NCBI GenBank assembly: GCA_024403175.1
Contig: JAKSSI010000001.1
Coordinates: 1-22,162, forward strand
DNA length: 22,162 nucleotides
Direction of reading: 5' to 3'
Source of the DNA: Clostridia bacterium
GTDB lineage: Bacteria; Bacillota_A; Clostridia; Peptostreptococcales; Anaerovoracaceae
This document shows, in pieces, positions 7,474 through 16,282 of the stretch. How positions within the stretch are numbered: the first letter of the stretch is position 1; each line of letters begins with the position of its first letter. A program made the position numbers and the translations under genes. Under the pieces are notes generated by a model. The model did not search any database. It saw only the letters and a list, made by a program, of their open reading frames with translations, and had not been told where the DNA came from.

Positions 7474-8622
7474 TTACATAGCGTTCTTTATTGCAGCCTT
7501 TACGCTTTCGCAGAAGTTTGCGCAGGTATTGCCTTCTCTTGTACCTGTTGGCTGAAGAGCCTTTGTGTCGTCTAATACCTTTGCAAGTACATCAGCCTTT
7601 GCAGAGTATCCGATATGTCTAAGCATCATTTCTGTTGCTCTAAAGATACTTGCAGGGTTTACGAAATCTGTAAGACCTTCTGCAATCATTCTTGGAGCAG
7701 ATCCGTGAAGAGCTTCAAACATTCCGTACTTATCTCCTACATTAGCACTTCCTGCACTTCCTACACCGCCCTGAATCTGAGCAGCTTCGTCTGTAATGAT
7801 GTCGCCATAAAGGTTTGGAAGAACAAATACGCTAAATCTCTTTCTCATATCTGGATTTACAAGATTTGCAGTCATGATATCGATGTAGTAATCATCAGCT
7901 GCAATTCCTGGATACTCTTCTGCTACTTCGTGGCAAATCTTAGAGAAGTTACCGTCTGTCTTCTTCATGATGTTTGCCTTAGTAACGATGCAAACATTGT
8001 CTTTTCCGTTTGCCTTAGCGAATTCAAAAGCAGCTCTTGCAATACGCTTTGTACCGGAATATGTTGTAACCTTAAAGTCCATAGCGAGTTCGCCTGGAAC
8101 TTCTACTCCGCGGCTACCAAGAACGTATTCGCCTTCTGTATTTTCTCTGTAGAAAGTCCAATCAATGCCTTCTTCAGGAATGGAAACTGGTCTGATGTTT
8201 GCGAAAAGATCAAGTTCTCTTCTTAAAGTAACATTAGCACTTTCCATTGTGCCGCCCTTTGGTGTTTCTGTTGGACCCTTTAAGAGAATGTCGCAAGCTT
8301 TGATTTCGGCCAAAATGTCATCTGGAACAGACTTTCCAACTGCCATTCTGTTTTCAATTGTAAGCCCCTTAATTTCTTTTAATACAATGCGTCCAGAAGC
8401 AACTTCATCGGCAAGAATAAAAGCAACAAGTTCTTTTGCTTCCTTCATGATGATAGGGCCTATGCCGTCGCCGTCGATAAGACCGATAGTGATTTTTTCT
8501 TTTGTCTTAAAATCTACTGCCTTTGCTCCCTTCTTCATTTCAGCTTCTCTTGCAAGCTGTTCTGTAAGAAGTTTTTTAAAGCTTTCTACAGCTTCGTTTA
8601 TATATTTTTTTTTATTTTCCAT
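7474..8622 (-). CDS. icd: Isocitrate dehydrogenase
   Basis: A 382-residue beta-decarboxylating dehydrogenase that oxidises isocitrate to 2-oxoglutarate and CO2. GLIDGDGIGP opens the fold at 47-56. The substrate residues match isocitrate rather than isopropylmalate enzymes and keep the E. coli Icd spacing: Ser128, Asn130, Arg134, Arg144, Arg159 and Tyr166 correspond to S113, N115, R119, R129, R153 and Y160. RENTEGEY (159-166) is typical. The cofactor site HGSAPRM carries Arg-Met where NADP enzymes usually have Lys-Tyr and NAD enzymes Asp-Ile, so cofactor use is uncertain. About 45 polar residues precede the fold; a later start at Met29 is possible. The ATG overlaps the aconitase stop by 11 bases, and the gene is last in the citrate operon. 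Confidence 0.92.
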   Translation of the reverse strand: MENKKKYINEAVESFKKLLTEQLAREAEMKKGAKAVDFKTKEKITIGLIDGDGIGPIIMKEAKELVAFILADEVASGRIVLKEIKGLTIENRMAVGKSVPDDILAEIKACDILLKGPTETPKGGTMESANVTLRRELDLFANIRPVSIPEEGIDWTFYRENTEGEYVLGSRGVEVPGELAMDFKVTTYSGTKRIARAAFEFAKANGKDNVCIVTKANIMKKTDGNFSKICHEVAEEYPGIAADDYYIDIMTANLVNPDMRKRFSVFVLPNLYGDIITDEAAQIQGGVGSAGSANVGDKYGMFEALHGSAPRMIAEGLTDFVNPASIFRATEMMLRHIGYSAKADVLAKVLDDTKALQPTGTREGNTCANFCESVKAAIKNAM

Positions 8623-10543
8623 TTTGCTTTGTGTACTCCAAAAGTCCGCCGGCTTTTAATATATCCTTCTGTCTTTGAGTGAAGGAACAGCAAAGATTAA
8701 TTTCGATTCCCTTTGTTTCATCCTTAAGAACTGCATGGCCTGTATCCATAGCTTCAAATACATTCTTAATAGAAAGCTTGTCGCCCTGTTCAAGTAAATC
8801 GTAATCAGCTTCATTTTCAAATGTGAAGGAGATAATACCTACGTTGATAAGGTTTGCAGCGTGAATTCTAGCAAGGCTCTTTGCGATAACCGCTCTTACA
8901 CCAAGATACATTGGAGCAAGTGCAGCGTGTTCTCTAGAGCTTCCCTGACCATAGTTGTTAGCTGCTACTATAATGCTCTTTCCTGCTGTTTTAGCACGGA
9001 TTGGGAAAGTTTCATCAACTGCCCCGAAGCAGAATTCAGAAATCTTTGGAATATTTGAACGATAAGGAAGAACCTTAGCACCTGCAGGCATAATGTGGTC
9101 TGTAGAGATGTTGTCGCCAAGCTTTAAGATAAGTTCAGCAGCAAGTGTGTCTTCCTGTGGTACTGCGTTAGGGAAAGGCTTAATGTTAGGGCCTCTAACT
9201 ACATCAAGATCCTTTGCCTCTTCAATGCTTGCAGGCATAATGATTGCACTGTCGTCGAGCTTAAAGTTTGCAGGGATTGTAATTTCAGCAGCCTTACCAA
9301 GACTTCTTGGGTCGGTAATAACACCTGTGATTGCAGATGCTGCTGCAGTTTCAGGAGATACAAGGTAAACCTGTGCATCCTTTGTTCCGGATCTGCCTTC
9401 GAAGTTTCTGTTGAATGTTCTTAAGGAAACGCCGCCAGAGTTTGGAGAGAATCCCATACCGATGCAAGGACCGCATGCACATTCAAGAACTCTTGCACCG
9501 CTAGCAAGAATATCAGATAATGCTCCGCATTCAGAAAGCATAGAAAGAACCTGCTTAGAACCAGGAGATACGCTCATGGAAACGCTTTCTGCAACTGTCT
9601 TACCCTTAAGAATATTTGCAATCTTAAGCATATCTACAAGAGAACTGTTTGTGCAAGAACCTGCGCAAACCTGATCCACCTTCATGCCTTCAATGCTCTT
9701 TACTGTAACAACCTTACCTGGGCTGTGTGGCATAGCAATGAGTGGTTCAAGTTCAGAAAGATTAATATCAATTACATCTGCATAAACGGCATCTTCATCT
9801 GCAGCAAGTGCAACGAATGCATCTTCTCTGCCCTGAGCCTTAAGGAATTCAAGTGTTCTTTCATCTGATGGGAAGATAGAGCTTGTAGCACCTGTTTCTG
9901 TACCCATATTTGTAATAGTAGCTCTTTCAGGAACAGAGAGTGTCTTAACGCCTTCACCTGCCCATTCGAGTATGCAGCCCACACCCCCCTTTACGTCTAT
10001 TCTTCTTAAGATTTCAAGGCTGACATCCTTTGCAGAAACATAGTCATTAAGCTTGCCTGTAAGGTTAACCTTAATAATCTTTGGCATGCTGATGTAATAT
10101 GTGCCGCCGCCCATAGCAACTGCTACGTCAAGTCCGCCTGCACCAAAAGAGAGCATTCCAAGACCGCCTGCGGTTGGTGTATGGCTGTCAGAACCGATAA
10201 GAGTCTTGCCAGGAATACCAAGTCTTTCAAGGTGAACCTGGTGGCAGATTCCGTTACCAGGTCTGGAGAATCTTAAACCGTACTTCTTAGCTACAGACTG
10301 AATGTAACGGTGGTCGTCTGCATTTTCAAAACCAGACTGAAGTGTGTTGTGATCTATATATGCTACGGAGAGCTCTGTGTTTACTCTTGGAAGTCCCATG
10401 GTTTCGAATTCGAGATAAGCCATAGTACCTGTAGCGTCCTGAGTAAGAGTCTGGTCAATCTTAAGTCCGATTTCAGAACCAGTTACCATTTCTCCGCTTC
10501 TTAAATGTGCTTTGATAATTTTCTCGGCTAATGTGAGTCCCAT
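8612..10543 (-). CDS. Aconitate hydratase
   Basis: A 643-residue [4Fe-4S] aconitase that isomerises citrate to isocitrate. The three cluster cysteines are visible: Cys297 in CAGSCTNSS, and Cys357 and Cys360 in CACGPCIGMG. SDSHTPTAGGLG (118-129), NISTDHIMPAG and YGQGSSREHAAL (C-terminal swivel domain) are standard. The length matches the compact aconitases common in Clostridia, shorter than AcnA/AcnB. A homoaconitase or isopropylmalate isomerase would normally be split into two subunits, and both flanking enzymes handle citrate or isocitrate, so aconitase is the better call. The ATG shares one base with the GntR stop (TAATG), and the 3' end overlaps isocitrate dehydrogenase, so the three are co-translated. 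Confidence 0.95.
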   Translation of the reverse strand: MGLTLAEKIIKAHLRSGEMVTGSEIGLKIDQTLTQDATGTMAYLEFETMGLPRVNTELSVAYIDHNTLQSGFENADDHRYIQSVAKKYGLRFSRPGNGICHQVHLERLGIPGKTLIGSDSHTPTAGGLGMLSFGAGGLDVAVAMGGGTYYISMPKIIKVNLTGKLNDYVSAKDVSLEILRRIDVKGGVGCILEWAGEGVKTLSVPERATITNMGTETGATSSIFPSDERTLEFLKAQGREDAFVALAADEDAVYADVIDINLSELEPLIAMPHSPGKVVTVKSIEGMKVDQVCAGSCTNSSLVDMLKIANILKGKTVAESVSMSVSPGSKQVLSMLSECGALSDILASGARVLECACGPCIGMGFSPNSGGVSLRTFNRNFEGRSGTKDAQVYLVSPETAAASAITGVITDPRSLGKAAEITIPANFKLDDSAIIMPASIEEAKDLDVVRGPNIKPFPNAVPQEDTLAAELILKLGDNISTDHIMPAGAKVLPYRSNIPKISEFCFGAVDETFPIRAKTAGKSIIVAANNYGQGSSREHAALAPMYLGVRAVIAKSLARIHAANLINVGIISFTFENEADYDLLEQGDKLSIKNVFEAMDTGHAVLKDETKGIEINLCCSFTQRQKDILKAGGLLEYTKQNGK

Positions 10544-11187
10544 TAGATGTGCCTTTCTGCTATTCTTTCTCTAGCCATTTTAATGTGGTTAAGTCCTGCT
10601 GCCTCTGCTCTTGCAACATCGCGTGCAATAATTGCATCTAAGATTTCTCTGTGTTCATTTACAGAATCTTCTGCGCGGTTGTGGCTGCTAACAGCAAGTT
10701 TTCTATATTTCTGAATCTTTCTATGAAGATCCTTTAAGGTATCCTTAAGTACAGGATAACCGGTAGAAGCGTAGAGAGCTTCGTGGAATGCACTGTCTTG
10801 CTCACGAATTTTTTCTGCGTTTTCTTTTTCGAAGTAGTAGTACTGAAGATCTAAGATTTCCTTCATTTCAGCAATCTGTTCTTCTGTAGCATTCTGTGCA
10901 GCAAGGCCTACAGCCATGCTTTCAATCTTTTCACGAATTGTGTAGATTATAGAAGCGTCCTGATCTGTAATACCTACTACCTGAAGTCCTTTTGGTGTGT
11001 TTTCAACCATGTGGTCGGCTTCAAGCTTAAGGAGTGCATCTCTTACAGGAGTACGGCTAACACCGAGTCTTGTTGCAATTTTTGTTTCTGTTATGATTTC
11101 TCCTCTTGGAATAGCGCCAGAGAGTATTTCAGTTTCGAGCTGTTCGTAAATCTGATCAGCTAGTGAAAATGCTTTTTTACTTATCAT
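10543..11187 (-). CDS. GntR-family regulator, FCD (FadR) subfamily
   Basis: A 214-residue repressor or activator with a winged helix-turn-helix at 8-75 (TRLGVSRTPVRDAL recognition region) and a helical FCD ligand domain at about 85-205. Acid and histidine metal-site candidates are visible (DSAFHEALY, the His of VNEHREILD, LNHIKMA). FCD proteins commonly bind carboxylic acids, often through a divalent metal. Its place inside the citrate operon, 11 bases after the Re-citrate synthase and sharing a base with aconitase, suggests that it senses citrate, isocitrate or 2-oxoglutarate and controls its own operon. Candidate operators lie at 12632-12660, just downstream of the operon promoter. The ligand and direction of control are inferred. 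Confidence 0.93.
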   Translation of the reverse strand: MISKKAFSLADQIYEQLETEILSGAIPRGEIITETKIATRLGVSRTPVRDALLKLEADHMVENTPKGLQVVGITDQDASIIYTIREKIESMAVGLAAQNATEEQIAEMKEILDLQYYYFEKENAEKIREQDSAFHEALYASTGYPVLKDTLKDLHRKIQKYRKLAVSSHNRAEDSVNEHREILDAIIARDVARAEAAGLNHIKMARERIAERHI

Positions 11188-11198
11188 AGTTTCGCTCC

Positions 11199-12575
11199 TT
11201 AAAGTCTTCTGAGTTTACCATTAGAGTAAAGTTCTATCTTCTCTTCAAGTTCTGCCGGGGAAATTGTAGCAGTTCTGCCGTTTTCATATTCTTGATCAAT
11301 CCAGGCTTTTACTTTGATAACTACTTCGTCATCCTTCTTAACCTGTTCTGATCCAACAAGACCATAGTTCATGTTTATCCAGTAAACAATTCCTGCAAGT
11401 CCGGAATCCTTACCGAGCATTACTCTTGGCGGTCTATTTAAAATCTTATCTGTGTTGAAGATGTTATAGATTTCAGGATCTTTCACCATACCGTCAGCAT
11501 GAATTCCTGCTCTTGTAGAGTTGAAATCACGACCAACAAATGGGGTCATTCTTGGAATCTTGTAACCAATGTTATGTTCGTAGTATTCAGCAATTTCAGT
11601 GATTACTGTTGTATCCATACCATCTAAAGAACCTCTTAAAGATGCGTATGCCATAATCATTCCTTCAAGTGGAATATTACCTGTTCTTTCGCCTATACCA
11701 AGGAGTGTGCAGTTTACAGCGCATGCACCGTAGAGCCATGCAGTTGTAGCATTTGCAACAGCGTTATAGAAATCGTTGTGACCATGCCATTCAAGACATT
11801 CAGAAGGAACGTCTGAATAGTGCTGAAGTCCGTAGATGATACCAGCTACGCTTCTTGGAAGAGCAACTTCGGAATATGGAACACCGTAGCCCATAGTGTC
11901 GCAAGCACGAATCTTAATTGGAATACCTGCCTGCTTACCCATTTCTACGATTTCATTTACGAGTGGAATTACGAATCCGTAATAGTCAGCTCTTGTAATA
12001 TCTTCGAGGTGGCATCTTGGAACTACACCAGATTCAATAGCAAGTGCTACAGAATCAAGGTACATCTTCATTGCTTCGCTTCTAGACTTACCAAGCTTTT
12101 TGAAAATGTGGTAGTCGGAACAAGAAAGAAGAATACCTGTTTCCTTAATGCCAAGATCTTTAACCAGCATAAAGTCTTTCTTGTTGGCTCTAATCCATGT
12201 TGTGATTTCTGGGAATCTCAGACCAAGATCCATACAACGACGAATAGCTTCTCTATCCTTTTCACTGTAAACAAAGAACTCTGTCTGTCTAATAATTCCG
12301 TAAGGGCCGCCGAGCTTAGATTCCAGCTTGTATAAGTCTACAATCTGTTCTACTGTGTATGGTTCTATAGACTGCTGACCATCTCTAAAAGATGTGTCTG
12401 TAATCCAAATTTCTTCAGGCATGCCCATAGGTACACGTCTGTGGTTGAATGCAACCCTTGGAACTTCTTCATAGTTAAACAGATCTCTATACAAGTTAGG
12501 ATCCTTAATATCCTGGAGCGAGTATTTGTAGGACTTTTGCTCCAGCAAATTGGTTTTAGGAGACATTTCTAACAT
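11199..12575 (-). CDS. Re-type citrate synthase
   Basis: A 458-residue member of the DRE-TIM (isopropylmalate/homocitrate synthase) superfamily. It has the long-variant motifs I associate with the Clostridium kluyveri Re-citrate synthase: DTSFRDGQQ (60-68), GIIRQTEFF, ITTWIRANK, CSDYHIFKKL, RCHLEDITRADYYGF, RACDTMGYGVPY and EWHGHNDF (262-269). The metal ligands (Asp65, His264, His266) are present. It condenses oxaloacetate and acetyl-CoA to citrate with the opposite stereochemistry to the ordinary enzyme and, in anaerobes, usually feeds glutamate synthesis. An isopropylmalate or homocitrate synthase is less likely: there is no LeuA regulatory domain, and aconitase and isocitrate dehydrogenase follow in the same operon. 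GGAGGGG lies 9 bases before the ATG. First gene of the operon. Confidence 0.9.
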   Translation of the reverse strand: MLEMSPKTNLLEQKSYKYSLQDIKDPNLYRDLFNYEEVPRVAFNHRRVPMGMPEEIWITDTSFRDGQQSIEPYTVEQIVDLYKLESKLGGPYGIIRQTEFFVYSEKDREAIRRCMDLGLRFPEITTWIRANKKDFMLVKDLGIKETGILLSCSDYHIFKKLGKSRSEAMKMYLDSVALAIESGVVPRCHLEDITRADYYGFVIPLVNEIVEMGKQAGIPIKIRACDTMGYGVPYSEVALPRSVAGIIYGLQHYSDVPSECLEWHGHNDFYNAVANATTAWLYGACAVNCTLLGIGERTGNIPLEGMIMAYASLRGSLDGMDTTVITEIAEYYEHNIGYKIPRMTPFVGRDFNSTRAGIHADGMVKDPEIYNIFNTDKILNRPPRVMLGKDSGLAGIVYWINMNYGLVGSEQVKKDDEVVIKVKAWIDQEYENGRTATISPAELEEKIELYSNGKLRRL

Positions 12576-12631
12576 AATGTCAACCCCTCCTTTTATCTAT
12601 TAAATGATTTTGTATAAACAATAATTCAAAA

Positions 12632-12660
12632 ATACATTCATTTTGCGAATGTATGTATAC
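12632..12660. promoter_or_regulatory. Candidate operators for the GntR regulator
   Basis: ATACATTC (12632-12639) and GAATGTAT (12647-12654) form a perfect inverted repeat with a 7-base centre. It directly abuts the palindrome GTATAC (12655-12660), which sits in TTGTATACATA on the minus strand and fits the loose GT...AC symmetry of GntR sites. Both lie at or just after the predicted start of the citrate operon, a typical repressor position. Confidence 0.5.
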
Positions 12661-12661
12661 A

Positions 12662-12690
12662 ATAATACACGCTTTTGGTAAGACATTCAA
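12662..12690 (-). promoter_or_regulatory. Sigma-A promoter of the citrate operon
   Basis: On the minus strand TTGAAT (12685-12690), 17 bases and TATTAT (12662-12667) predict a start near 12655, about 80 bases before the Re-citrate synthase ATG. Confidence 0.7.
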
Positions 12691-12732
12691 GTAAATATTC
12701 ATGTTTATACTTATATTATTTTGATTATGAGG

Positions 12733-12738
12733 TATAAT
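12733..12738 (+). promoter_or_regulatory. Probable -10 box for the CmpB-like gene
   Basis: A perfect TATAAT lies 54 bases before the ATG at 12793. No good -35 box is seen at 16-18 bases upstream (only AT-rich sequence), so this is a weak call. Confidence 0.4.
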
Positions 12739-12792
12739 TATTATAGATTTTCGTTTAGGGACTATTAGAGACATAAAATTAGGGGGCTAATT

Positions 12793-13629
12793 ATGCAAAT
12801 CGTAGGCTACAACATCAGTAACATACTTTGGTACTTTATGATCTACTCCGTACTGGGGTGGTGCCTTGAAGTTATTTACTGCACCGTAAACAGCGGCACC
12901 GTTGAAAACAGAGGCTTTTTAGATGGCCCGGTCTGCCCGGTTTATGGCTTTGGCATGGTGCTTATTATCTTTATCATTCGCGCCGCAGGCTTTGAAGATG
13001 TTAGGGATTGTCCAAACGCATTACTCTTCTTCGGTGGCATGATTTTAGCATCATCCGTTGAACTTTTAGCCGGCTGGGGGCTTATGAAACTCTTCCGAAT
13101 GCGTTGGTGGGATTATTCCGATAAACCTTTCAACATAGGCGGCTACATTTGCCTCAAATTCAGTATTTATTGGGGCCTTGGTTCATTACTTGTAATTAAT
13201 CTAGTGCACATTCCTCTTACAAACATCATTGAAGGAAGCTTTTTCTCAGGGCACTATTGCTACCCAATGCTTATTGCTTGCGTAGGCGTTTATGTAATAG
13301 ACCTTCTTTGCACCGTAAGAAATATCGTTGGAATCAATAATTCCATTGACAGATTTGAAGAACTCAATAAAAAGCTTGGCGAACTCAGTGAAGAACTTAG
13401 CCAAAAGCTTGGTACAAGAGCGTTAGAAGTTGACCAAATCATAGACGAAGCAAAAGATGAAAGAGCCCAGCTTATTCGTGAATGGGAAGAAGAAAAAGAA
13501 GAAATCTTCAAAGAATTTGAAGGAAACAGATTCATGGGTATCAGAAAAATCATGCACATTCAGCGTATAAGACGCAACGAACGTGTTCAAAGAATCTGGG
13601 ACTGGCATCTTAAAAAGCACAACAAATAA
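12793..13629 (+). CDS. CmpB-like membrane protein (putative ABC-transporter type IV family)
   Basis: A 278-residue membrane protein preceded by AGGGGG. About five hydrophobic segments are visible (around 8-25, 48-66, 74-95, 117-142 and 155-178). The pattern YSVLGWCLEVIY, then NRGFLDGPVCPVYGFG, fits the CmpB/DUF1113 family, named as putative ABC permeases but of unproven function. The C-terminal 100 residues are cytoplasmic-looking, charged and probably coiled-coil (heptad-like ELNKKLGELSEELSQKLG, then a Glu/Arg-rich tail). It is a single-gene unit between the divergent citrate operon and a bidirectional terminator. Nothing links it functionally to its neighbours. Confidence 0.85.
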   Translation: MQIVGYNISNILWYFMIYSVLGWCLEVIYCTVNSGTVENRGFLDGPVCPVYGFGMVLIIFIIRAAGFEDVRDCPNALLFFGGMILASSVELLAGWGLMKLFRMRWWDYSDKPFNIGGYICLKFSIYWGLGSLLVINLVHIPLTNIIEGSFFSGHYCYPMLIACVGVYVIDLLCTVRNIVGINNSIDRFEELNKKLGELSEELSQKLGTRALEVDQIIDEAKDERAQLIREWEEEKEEIFKEFEGNRFMGIRKIMHIQRIRRNERVQRIWDWHLKKHNK

Positions 13630-13642
13630 AACAATAAAAAAT

Positions 13643-13660
13643 GCGACCCAATTGGGTCGC
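13643..13660. terminator. Bidirectional terminator
   Basis: GCGACCC-AATT-GGGTCGC is a perfect 7-bp stem flanked by AAAAAT on the left and TATTTTTAT on the right. It lies between the CmpB-like gene and the converging ligase gene and can serve both. Confidence 0.85.
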
Positions 13661-13673
13661 TATTTTTATGCTA

Positions 13674-15966
13674 TTAAAGCTGCTTTCTAATAATCTTGCC
13701 TGATACTGTCTTTGGCAGGCTTTCTTTGAATTCAACAATTCTTGGATACTTGTAAGGAGCTGTGTGTTCCTTAACATAGTTCTGAATGTCTTTCTTAAGT
13801 TCATCAGATGGTTCTGTGCCCTTAACAAGTACAATGCTTGCCTTAACAATCTGACCTCTAACTGGGTCTGGAGCAGCAGATACACCGCATTCAAGAACAT
13901 ACGGGAGTTCCATAATAACGGATTCGATTTCGAAAGGTCCGATTCTGTAGCCTGAAGACTTGATGATATCGTCTGTACGACCAACGTACCAGAAGAAGCC
14001 ATCTTCGTCTCTCCAAGCTGTATCGCCTGTGTGATAGTAGCCCTTGCACCATGTTTCTGCAGTCTTTTCTTCGTCGCCATAGTAGCAAGTGGAAAGTCCG
14101 CATGGAAGTCCGTCTTTAATGTTAATAACGATTTCACCAACTTCGCCATCTGGTACAGGATTAAGATCTGCATCTACAAGTTCTACATTGTAAATTGGTG
14201 CAGGCTTACCCATAGAACCAACCTTGTGCTTAGCACCTACCATATTACCGATAATCATTGTAGATTCGGACTGACCGAAACCTTCAAGAATCTGAAGGCC
14301 TGTAAGCTTTTCAAACTGCTTGTAAACTTCTGGATTTAAAGCTTCACCGGCGGTTGTCATATGTCTTACTGATGAGAAATCGTATGCTGAGATTTTCCTT
14401 AATCATCATTCTAAGCATTGTTGGAGGTGCACAGAATGTTGTAATCTGATACTTAGCAAACATAGGCATAATATCGTCTGCGTGGAATCTATCGAAGTCG
14501 TAAACAAAGATTGCTGCTTCGCAGAGCCACTGTCCGTAGAACTTACCCCACATAGACTTTGCCCAACCTGTATCAGAAATTGTAAAGTGAATTCCTTCAG
14601 GTTCTACGCAGTGCCAGTACTTAGCTGTGTGGAAGTGTCCAAGAGGATACTTATGGTTGTGTGCTGCAATCTTTGGATATCCAGATGTACCAGAAGTAAA
14701 GAACATAAGAAGTAAATCGTCTCCGCAAGGAGAATCTTCTGTTCTATCAAAGTGACTGCTAAAGAGTGTATATTCATCATTGAATGTTCTCCAGCCTTCT
14801 CTTGAGCCGTTAACAATCATTTTATCTGTAATTGTCTGGCAGCTTGCTGCAGCAATGTCTACCTGTTCTGCAGCACCATCGTCAGCTGTACAAATTACAG
14901 CTTTAACTCCAGCAGCGTTAAATCTATATTCAAGATCGTGAGCCTGAAGCTGATGAGTTGCAGGGATACCAATTGCACCAATCTTATTGAGTCCGAGCAT
15001 AGCAAACCAATACTGATAGTGACGTTTTAAAAGAAGCATTACCTTATCGCCTTTTCTAATTCCAAGGCTCTTAAAGTAGTTAGCGCACTGGTTGGATGCA
15101 CGTCTTAATTCATTAAATGTAATTCTCTTTTCTTCGTGGTCTTTAGATACATAAATCATAGCAAGCTTATCAGGCTTTGAGTAAGCAAGCTCATCGATGA
15201 TATCGAAAGCAAAATTGAACTTTTCTGTATTCTTAAACTTAACAGAAGTTGGTGTACCGTGTTCGTTTGTTTCAACGTCTACATACTTCTGATAAATTCT
15301 TGGCTGAGTATCTTCAACCTTTGTAGATGTTTCTTCGTGAAGACCAACATATTCGCCGGAAAGTTCAGGAATAGGAGCACCAGATGGATTGAGTACGATA
15401 GCGTAGAATTCGCAATCCTGACCATCTACAGCAATCATACCGTGCGGAACAGCAGAGTTAAAATATGCTGTATCGCCAGGGTTTAAATAAGTCTTGTGTT
15501 CGCCTACCTGAACAAGAAGTCTACCAGAAATAACAATATCAAGTTCCTGTCCTTCATGAGATGTAAGTTCAATGTCTTTATGCTGAGCTTCTTCATTGTA
15601 CTTGCTGCGTACATAAAGAGGTTCGGAAATTCTATTCTGGAAAGAGTTTGCAAGGTTGTAATATGTCATGCCGTGAGCATTAGCAATTTCCTGACCTTCG
15701 CCTTTTCTTGTAACTTCGATAGATGAAAGCTTAGGGCTGTGACCCTCGATAATATCTGTAATGTCAACGCCAAGAGCCAGCGCGCATCTGTAGATAAAAG
15801 TAAAGTTAAGATCTGAAAGACCGGATTCGCAAGCTTCGTATTCTTCTACGCTTACGTCTGTCTTAGATGCCATTTCGAAAGTAGTAAGGCCTACGATTTC
15901 TCTTAAGTCCTTAATTCTTCCTGCCATTTCCTGAATCTTATAATCCAGTCCTGAAATAAGTGCCAT
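13674..15966 (-). pseudogene. HTH-cupin-acyl-CoA ligase fusion, frameshifted near 14385
   Basis: A full-length paralogue of the gene ending at 1778. AAAGGAGA lies 8 bases before the ATG at 15966. It has an XRE helix-turn-helix (about 15-75), a cupin (about 105-190, with GDTAYFNSAVPHGM) and a MACS-like ligase with FTSGTSGYPK, GFGQSES, YHTGDTAW, VGRTDDIIKSSGYRIGP and the catalytic lysine in VSGKIIRK. Near 14385 the frame breaks: after NLS the expected tyrosine-aspartate codons are out of phase, and the first frame stops at 14344. Restoring two bases gives exactly 765 codons with conserved protein on both sides. This is a recent mutation or a sequencing or assembly error; I see no slippery heptamer suggesting programmed frameshifting. 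The upstream Val-type T-box suggests isobutyrate activation for valine synthesis. Confidence 0.85.
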
Positions 15967-16008
15967 TTGTTTTCTCCTTTTGCTTAAACCAAGTAAGTTA
16001 AGGCGATT

Positions 16009-16044
16009 AAAAAAACTCGCCCCAAAGATTACTTTGAGACGAGT
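16009..16044 (-). terminator. T-box-controlled intrinsic terminator
   Basis: On the minus strand ACTCGTCTCAAAG pairs with CTTTGGGGCGAGT (13 bp with two G-U pairs, loop TAAT), followed by seven T. Confidence 0.9.
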
Positions 16045-16276
16045 TGTAAATACTACCCGCGGTACCACTCAAATTGCCGCTATTTTTAGCGACCACTTTC
16101 AGAGTCTATCAACTCCTATGCTTTAACGCAGCCATACGGAAAGGTTCTACTTGCTAATGCTTTCTTCCTTTCAGCTCAGAAGCTACAGCCACAGGCAACA
16201 GTTCCAACAGCTTGCACCAACCGCTGTCTCTCTAAAGGCTTGCTTTGCCAAGGCCCTCTTCATCAATGCTTTTAAT
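16009..16276 (-). promoter_or_regulatory. T-box riboswitch, specifier GTA (valine)
   Basis: The leader from about 16276 to 16009 controls the ligase at 15966. It has AGAGAGACAGC, GGTTGGTG, the antiterminator sequence AGTGGTACCGCGG (complement within 16057-16075) and a terminator. In the specifier loop, GTGGCT-GTA-GCTTCTGAG aligns base for base with CACCC-ATC-ACTTCCGAG of the other leader, giving GTA, a Val codon followed by the expected purine. Uncharged tRNA-Val would induce the gene. The two leaders share most conserved blocks and look like duplicates whose specifiers have diverged. Confidence 0.9.
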
Positions 16277-16282
16277 GGATTA

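Noticed and set aside
7474..8622. 3-isopropylmalate dehydrogenase (LeuB)
   Set aside because: The Ser-x-Asn pattern and the spacing of four Arg and Tyr match isocitrate dehydrogenase, and the operon makes isocitrate.
11199..12575. 2-isopropylmalate or homocitrate synthase
   Set aside because: The long motifs match Re-citrate synthase, there is no LeuA regulatory domain, and aconitase and isocitrate dehydrogenase follow.
14380..14390. Programmed ribosomal frameshift in the second ligase
   Set aside because: There is no slippery heptamer or stimulatory structure, and the intact paralogue needs no shift at this place.
15967..16068. A longer start for the Val-controlled ligase within the T-box terminator
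   Set aside because: The extra 34 residues would be translated from the terminator hairpin; AAAGGAGA before 15966 and the paralogue's start support the shorter protein.
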